DNA from: Cryobacterium sp. PAMC25264
GTDB taxonomy: Bacteria; Actinomycetota; Actinomycetes; Actinomycetales; Microbacteriaceae
Length of the DNA: 64,000 bases
Assembly (NCBI RefSeq): GCF_019443325.1
Contig: NZ_CP080383.1
Coordinates: forward strand, 3,472,001-3,536,000
Direction of reading: 5' to 3'
The notes under the pieces were generated by a model. It worked only from the letters and a program-made list of their open reading frames with translations, made no database searches and was not told the origin of the DNA. Below are positions 59,841 to 64,000 of the stretch, piece by piece (the stretch's first letter is position 1; each line of letters begins with the position of its first letter). A program made the translations under genes and the position numbers.

Positions 59841-61040
59841 ATGATCGAGAACTACGACAGCGTCGACGTCTTCATCGGCGTGGACGTCGGCAAGGGAGAA
59901 CACCACGCGGTCGCCCTCGACCGGGCCGGCCAGCAACTTTTCGACAAGGCGCTGCCCAACGATGAGACCAAGCTGCGCGAGCTGATCGGGCAGCTGAAAC
60001 GACACGGCCAAGTCTTGTTCGTCGTCGATCAGCCCGCGACCATCGGCGCCTTACCGATCGCCGTCGCCCAGGCCGAAGACGTGCTCGTGGGCTACCTACC
60101 TGGCCTGGCCATGCGACGCATCGCGGACCTGCACGCCGGCGAAGCCAAGACCGACGCCCGCGATGCCGCGATCATCGCCCAGGCCGCCCGGAGCCTCCCG
60201 CACGCGCTCCGGTCGCTGCAGCTCGCCGACGAGCAGGTCGCGGAGCTCTCGATGCTCTGCGGCTTTGACGACGATGTAGTTGGCCAGATCACCGCCACGA
60301 GCAACCGCATCCGCGGTCTCCTCACCCAGATCCACCCAGCGTTGGAGCGGGTTCTCGGCCCGCACTTGGATCACCCAGCGGTTCTGGATCTGTTGCAGCG
60401 CTACCCGACGCCAGCGGCGATGAAAACGGCCGGCACGGCCCGCCTCGGCAACCGGCTAGTGAAGCTGGCGCCACGCATGGGCCGCCGCCTCGCAGACGAA
60501 ATCACCCGGGCGCTCAGCGAGCAGACCGTCGTGGTCACTGGCACGAACGCCAGCAGCATCGTGCTGCCCAGACTCGCCGAACAGCTCGCAGCGCTCCGCC
60601 GGCAACGGGACGAGATCGCGGTCGAAGTAGAACGGCTCGTGGAGGCTCACCCTCTTCACCCCGTCCTGATCAGCATGCCCGGAGTCGGGATCAGGACCGC
60701 CGCCAGACTCCTCACCGAAGTCTCGGGCAAGGACTTCGCCACCGCCGGCCACCTCGCCGCCTACGCCGGCCTCGCACCGGTCACCCGCCGCTCCGGCAGC
60801 TCCATCCGCGGCGAGCACCCCTCCCGACGCGGGAACAAGATCCTCAAACGAGCCCTGTTCCTCTCCGCCTTCGCCGCGCTTCGCGACCCGCTCTCACGCG
60901 CCTACTACGACCGCAAAATCGCCCAAGGCAAACGCCACAACCAAGCCCTCATCGCCCTCGCCCGCAGACGCTGCGACGTTCTCTACGCCATGCTCCGAGA
61001 CGGCACCCTCTACCAAGCCGACCATCAACTCGCCGCTTGA
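59841..61040 (+). CDS. IS110-family transposase (RNA-guided DEDD recombinase)
   Basis: 399 residues. N-terminal RuvC-like DEDD domain: Asp15 (IGVDVGK), Asp63 (VVDQPA), Asp105 and Asp108 (KTDARDA). A coiled-coil linker around 235-265, then the C-terminal transposase domain with SMPGVGIRTAARLLTEV, YAGLAPVTRRSGSS (candidate catalytic serines) and RRGNKILKRALFLSAFAAL. Complete with no frame disruption, so potentially active. The second acidic residue is Asp rather than the usual Glu. ATG 59841 follows GGAGG. Confidence 0.92.
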   Translation: MIENYDSVDVFIGVDVGKGEHHAVALDRAGQQLFDKALPNDETKLRELIGQLKRHGQVLFVVDQPATIGALPIAVAQAEDVLVGYLPGLAMRRIADLHAGEAKTDARDAAIIAQAARSLPHALRSLQLADEQVAELSMLCGFDDDVVGQITATSNRIRGLLTQIHPALERVLGPHLDHPAVLDLLQRYPTPAAMKTAGTARLGNRLVKLAPRMGRRLADEITRALSEQTVVVTGTNASSIVLPRLAEQLAALRRQRDEIAVEVERLVEAHPLHPVLISMPGVGIRTAARLLTEVSGKDFATAGHLAAYAGLAPVTRRSGSSIRGEHPSRRGNKILKRALFLSAFAALRDPLSRAYYDRKIAQGKRHNQALIALARRRCDVLYAMLRDGTLYQADHQLAA

Positions 61041-61090
61041 CAAAAACATAGGGGCACCCCCCCGCCCGGGCGAAGACCCGCCCACCACGC

Positions 61091-61453
61091 ATTACCTCAT
61101 CGGTCCGGAGCTATTTGTCCACGCTGTTTCGGCATGCGCCAATGGATCGCCGAGGACGCCGAGGCCGACGTACCACGGCTGGCCGAATTCCGCAGTCCTC
61201 AAAAGGCCGACGTGCGCGTGCCAATGGGCATCCATAGGTTTTAAACCGCACGGAAAAGGGCGCTGGCGAGATAGAGGGATTGCGATCGCAGCATTCTGCG
61301 TACACGCCATGATCGTCTGTCCCGAGTCGTCGCCAGACTATCTGGGGCTGGTTCCGGGGGTGACCTTTTGGGGGCGCACGCCCACTGAGTACGTGGCTTC
61401 CGACGGTAAATATGCAATCGGATGAGTGAAAGATTCTGAATTGGGGGATTCGA
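61091..61453. other. Intergenic stretch between IS110 and the secreted protein gene
   Basis: About 360 bases of mixed composition with no supported gene. GC falls from the IS toward the next gene, marking the boundary of DNA with different base use. The secreted protein promoter is not identified. Confidence 0.45.
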
Positions 61454-62760
61454 ATGATGAAAAAAGCGATAAGCGCATTCTCGATTGGTGCATGCGTGAC
61501 CGTTGTACTCGGGGTGGTGTTTTGACTGCCCCAGCGTACGGAGCAGAGCCCCGCGGTAGTGATATTCCAGACGCGACATCGGCTCTAGACGGCACGTTTC
61601 AGACCCAGGATGGTGCTGCGGTCGAGATCGTGTCAGACGACCTGGACCAAGGCGAACGCGTTGTCCAGGGGCTAACAAGCAACGGCGTTGCAGTGCGCTT
61701 CCTGGTCCAATCGACAAGCGTTTCAGATGCCGATCGAGACGCTATCAAACAAGACCTGGCCGGTCCAACGGACCCTCAAACAGCTACTGACTTTGGCGAA
61801 ACGACCAAGGGTGTCGAAACGTTCAATGTCACCGCGGAGCCACTGTCGCCGGACTTGATATGGGAACCAGTTAGCGTGATCGCCAGTACGCCATCGGCTG
61901 CGTCAATCGCATGGACAGCAGGCGAATTCACCGCCAAGGTGCCAGAAGTCGGCAGCGAGCAGAGCCGCGGGGGCGAAGTAATTCTGGAGGAGCTTGAGCC
62001 CGGAAGCCCCTACTCGGCGGAGCTCGAGTCATCGGAGACCGAGCTCGTCGACGAGCAACTTGCGACACGAACTCGCACTGTCGAGTTCCAGACTCTGCCA
62101 GAACAAGCCACACGCGACGACATGTCTCTATTCACATATCAAAACTGGACAACGGCGTACATCCACAAGACGTTTATTCCGGACGCCACAGTCGATGCGA
62201 TTTATTGTGGACAACCTTCTAATACCTTCGGCGGCGACAATCGCTCTTACAGAACCCCCTCCTTTGATGCCCCGAACGAAGATCCGGACTATCGAACGAT
62301 GATGTTTGGGAATGTTAACTGGGACAACCCAGCTCCCTACGACTTCATCTGGACACGTGGAATCGGCGCGTCGAAGATCTACAATTCCGGCGGTGGGCTA
62401 GTAACCACACTCTATGCAGGCGCAGATGACATGGTGGTGAAGGAAATTTCGGTGGGTTCTTCGTATGCCAAGGCCTACTTTGATCACTCGTCTTCAAACC
62501 CTCACTGCTCGTTTTTCGACGTGAACTACGGTGGAGTTATTCGCTACGCCGAGTGGGTAGAGTTCTACCGAAGCGGGACTGTTGCCGTAGACGGGTACCG
62601 GTTTAAAGCTCCGGCTCACGAAATGTACGCTCGATTCAATACAGCTTCCGGTTCTGATGTCTGGCGTACCATTTCTCACCGTCCGAACGAAGGCTTCCAG
62701 TGCTTGCTTGGCAATGGCGCTTGCGGGATGGATTTCTACCAAGCGAGCGCATCCTATTAA
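61454..62760 (+). CDS. Secreted protein of unknown function, with an apparent frameshift
   Basis: A signal peptide MMKKAISAFSIGACVTVVLGVV starts at 61454 behind GGGGGATTCGA, but ends in a stop; the mature part LTAPAYGAEPRGSDIPD continues one frame over. One T missing from the run at 61520-61523 explains this; repaired length 435 residues. The middle (VSVIASTPSAASIAWTAGE...EVILEELEPGSPYSAELE) looks like a fibronectin-III-type domain. The C-terminal 230 residues, rich in Trp/Tyr/Asp with a few Cys (CGQPSNTFGGDNRSYRTPSF, NPHCSFF, CLLGNGACG), are not recognised. Lower GC than the core genome suggests acquisition. Confidence 0.7.
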
Positions 62761-62764
62761 CGAT

Positions 62765-63252
62765 TTGACTGCATCTTCTCCTCGATATGCCAGCGTCGTC
62801 TCGGCGGCGCTGGCATTTCACTTCGGCGCGTTCCTGATTTTCCTCATCTGGATTCCCGCAGTCGGGGTGGGAGCCGTGTACCGGACGATTACTTCTACAC
62901 CGACTCTGCACATGCGCTTGCGTTTCTCGCGTTTGGAGCGGTCTGCAGAATCCTGAGCAGCTCGGTTCTTCGTACCCGCACTTCGGCCTCCCGAGTCGTC
63001 CTCGGCGACCTCTGCGTCCTGCTGCTCGCCGTCGTGGTAATCGCCGCAATTGTCCTTCCCCTCGATAGTGCCAAGGTTGGGGTATTTGCAATCATGGTAA
63101 TTCTCCTGTGGGGCATCCCCTTCACAGCCATAGTCAGTGGACTATCGCTCCTCGTCGAGCAGTATGCCTGGGTGCGGATTGTACTTATCGTTGTGTTAGT
63201 CGTGCACGTCGCTTCGTATGTCGTGGGACTGGCTTTCAAGATGACGAGTTGA
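62765..63252 (+). CDS. Four-helix membrane protein, with an apparent frameshift
   Basis: Two frames together make one protein: TASSPRYASVVSAALAFHFGAFLIFLIWIPAVGVG, then shifted VPDDYFYTDSAHALAFLAFGAVCRIL and three further helices ending VVGLAFKMTS. One G missing in GGG at 62869-62871 would join them into 162 residues (TTG start at 62765 is tentative). Five bases after the secreted protein gene, hence probably one transcription unit. Function unknown. Confidence 0.55.
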
Positions 63253-63333
63253 GTGAATTCCTCAACTGACACGCTGAACGGCGGGCATACCGATGGAGCC
63301 CTGTCTGCGATTTTCTCTGCCCTGTACGTCTAT

Positions 63334-63378
63334 TTGGGGTTCACCCCAATTGACACAGGACAATCAACGTTCTATTCG
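63334..63378 (+). promoter_or_regulatory. Promoter with an inverted-repeat operator for the DUF3800 gene
   Basis: TTGACA (63350-63355), 17 bases, TATTCG (63373-63378). Immediately upstream and touching the -35 is TTGGGG-TTCA-CCCCAA (63334-63349), a perfect 6-bp inverted repeat that may be an activator or repressor site. Confidence 0.6.
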
Positions 63379-63432
63379 TGATCGAACGCAAAACTCTCGA
63401 TCCATCGGACGAATACCCTGCAAGTATGGAAC

Positions 63433-64000
63433 GTGCTGATCGCCTACCTCGACGAGTCCTACAACAAGGACTTCTACTACATTGCCGCTGCGGTCGCTCC
63501 CGTCGAGGCTTGGGAAGAGCTTGAAATATCCTTCGCTGAGATCAAGCGGAAGACATCGGACGCTCATGGCACTCCGATTGATGCCGAGCTTCACGGTCAC
63601 GAAATTATGGGTGGCGAAGGCGAGTGGGCCCCTCTCCGGGGGAAGCATCGTGAAGCAGCCGGCATTTATATAGCCGCTCTGCGCCAAGCACGCGCGGCTG
63701 GCATTTCTTACCTCTTCAGAGGTGTGGACATCAACAGGCTCAATGCTCGCTACAAGTATCCAGAGCAGCCACACAGCGTCGTACTTGGACACCTGCTGGA
63801 ACGAATTGACGACCATGCGCACAAGTGTAGGGAAACCGATCAAGTGATCGTCGTCGCGGACCAAGTTGCAACACAGGACGTCCACAAGAAGCAATTTGAG
63901 GGCTATCAGCTGACGGGGACGCCCGGCTATCGTTCGAACAAGCTTGCTCGCATATCGACGCCGATCAACTTTGCATCTTCACGTCATAGCGCCGGCCTAC
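63433..64000 (+). CDS. DUF3800 domain protein, cut by the right edge
   Basis: At least 189 residues from GTG 63433, open to the window end. Opens with VLIAYLDESYNKDFYYIAAAVAP; the YLDES motif at the start, HGHEIMGG and the later VIVVADQ strand are typical of DUF3800, an RNase H-like fold with acidic residues in each of these strands. DUF3800 proteins are frequent in mobile and defence-associated regions; no biochemical role is established. An ATG at 63426 is out of frame. C-terminus missing. Confidence 0.8.
   Translation, partial: MLIAYLDESYNKDFYYIAAAVAPVEAWEELEISFAEIKRKTSDAHGTPIDAELHGHEIMGGEGEWAPLRGKHREAAGIYIAALRQARAAGISYLFRGVDINRLNARYKYPEQPHSVVLGHLLERIDDHAHKCRETDQVIVVADQVATQDVHKKQFEGYQLTGTPGYRSNKLARISTPINFASSRHSAGL

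Larger units (their letters stand above)
59641..61090 (+). mobile_element. IS110-family insertion sequence (ends approximate)
   Basis: Contains one DEDD transposase gene and a structured 200-base 5' leader. As usual for IS110 there are no clear terminal inverted repeats, so the ends are estimates: the left end should lie at or before the first hairpin near 59640, the right end within about 60-100 bases of the stop at 61040. GC content matches the chromosome, suggesting a related host. Confidence 0.7.

Noticed and set aside
58010..64000. An att duplication of the tRNA-Ala 3' end inside the window
   Set aside because: No second copy of GGTTCGATTCCCCGTGGCTC or a clear part of it was found to the right.

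Overview
The window is high-GC actinobacterial chromosome around the replication origin. The gene order rpmH-rnpA-yidD-yidC-jag-rsmG-parA-parB on one side and dnaA-dnaN-gnd-recF-dciA-gyrB-gyrA-DUF3566-tRNA-Ile-tRNA-Ala on the other, together with the gene repertoire, points to Microbacteriaceae (Cryobacterium or a close relative). The genus is an inference from gene content, not a database match. Between about 41.7 and 46.8 kb genes run leftward, and from dnaA (47.2 kb) to 57.8 kb they run rightward, as expected for a bidirectional origin.

Layout. 0-7.4 kb, leftward: a CopD-like copper protein cut by the left edge, HU, three cysteine-free ribosomal proteins (L28, L33, S14), then a Fur/Zur regulator with a two-permease metal ABC transporter whose binding-protein gene carries a Zur-like operator, and an AAA ATPase. 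7.4-9.5 kb: a GNAT acetyltransferase and a PrmC-related methyltransferase. 9.5-14.3 kb: an aminotransferase plus 2-oxoacid dehydrogenase E1alpha/E1beta/E2 operon. 14.4-26.2 kb: membrane proteins, a WXG100-like/hydrolase pair, a low-Mr phosphatase with purB, transhydrogenase pntAA-pntAB-pntB and a BCCT transporter. 26.3-30 kb: dnaB, then rpsF-ssb-rpsR-rplI. 30-41 kb: an AbiEi-like protein, CCA-adding enzyme, DUF6049-murJ, trxB-trxA behind a SigR-type promoter, an aminotransferase and Ddl. 40.6-44.5 kb: seven parS sites in 1.1 kb, then parB-parA with a parS over the parA start and another at the rsmG/jag junction. 44.5-57.8 kb: the origin core. 57.9-64 kb: two tRNAs, then an accessory region with a decayed serine resolvase, an IS110 transposase with a structured 5' leader (candidate bridge RNA), a secreted protein, a membrane protein and a DUF3800 gene cut by the right edge.

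How the parts work together: DnaA boxes flank dnaA and a further cluster lies upstream of dnaB, 19 kb away; ParA/ParB and nine perfect parS cores handle origin segregation; yidC/yidD/rnpA/rpmH and dnaN/recF/gyrBA are the usual origin-linked housekeeping genes; zur-znu and SigR-trxBA are compact stress-responsive units.

Caution on sequence quality: four genes (dnaA, dciA, a secreted protein, a membrane protein) are each broken by what looks like one missing base in a short homopolymer, and adding one base restores a continuous frame in every case. For dnaA and dciA an assembly or sequencing error is the likeliest explanation; they are annotated as genes with an apparent frameshift.
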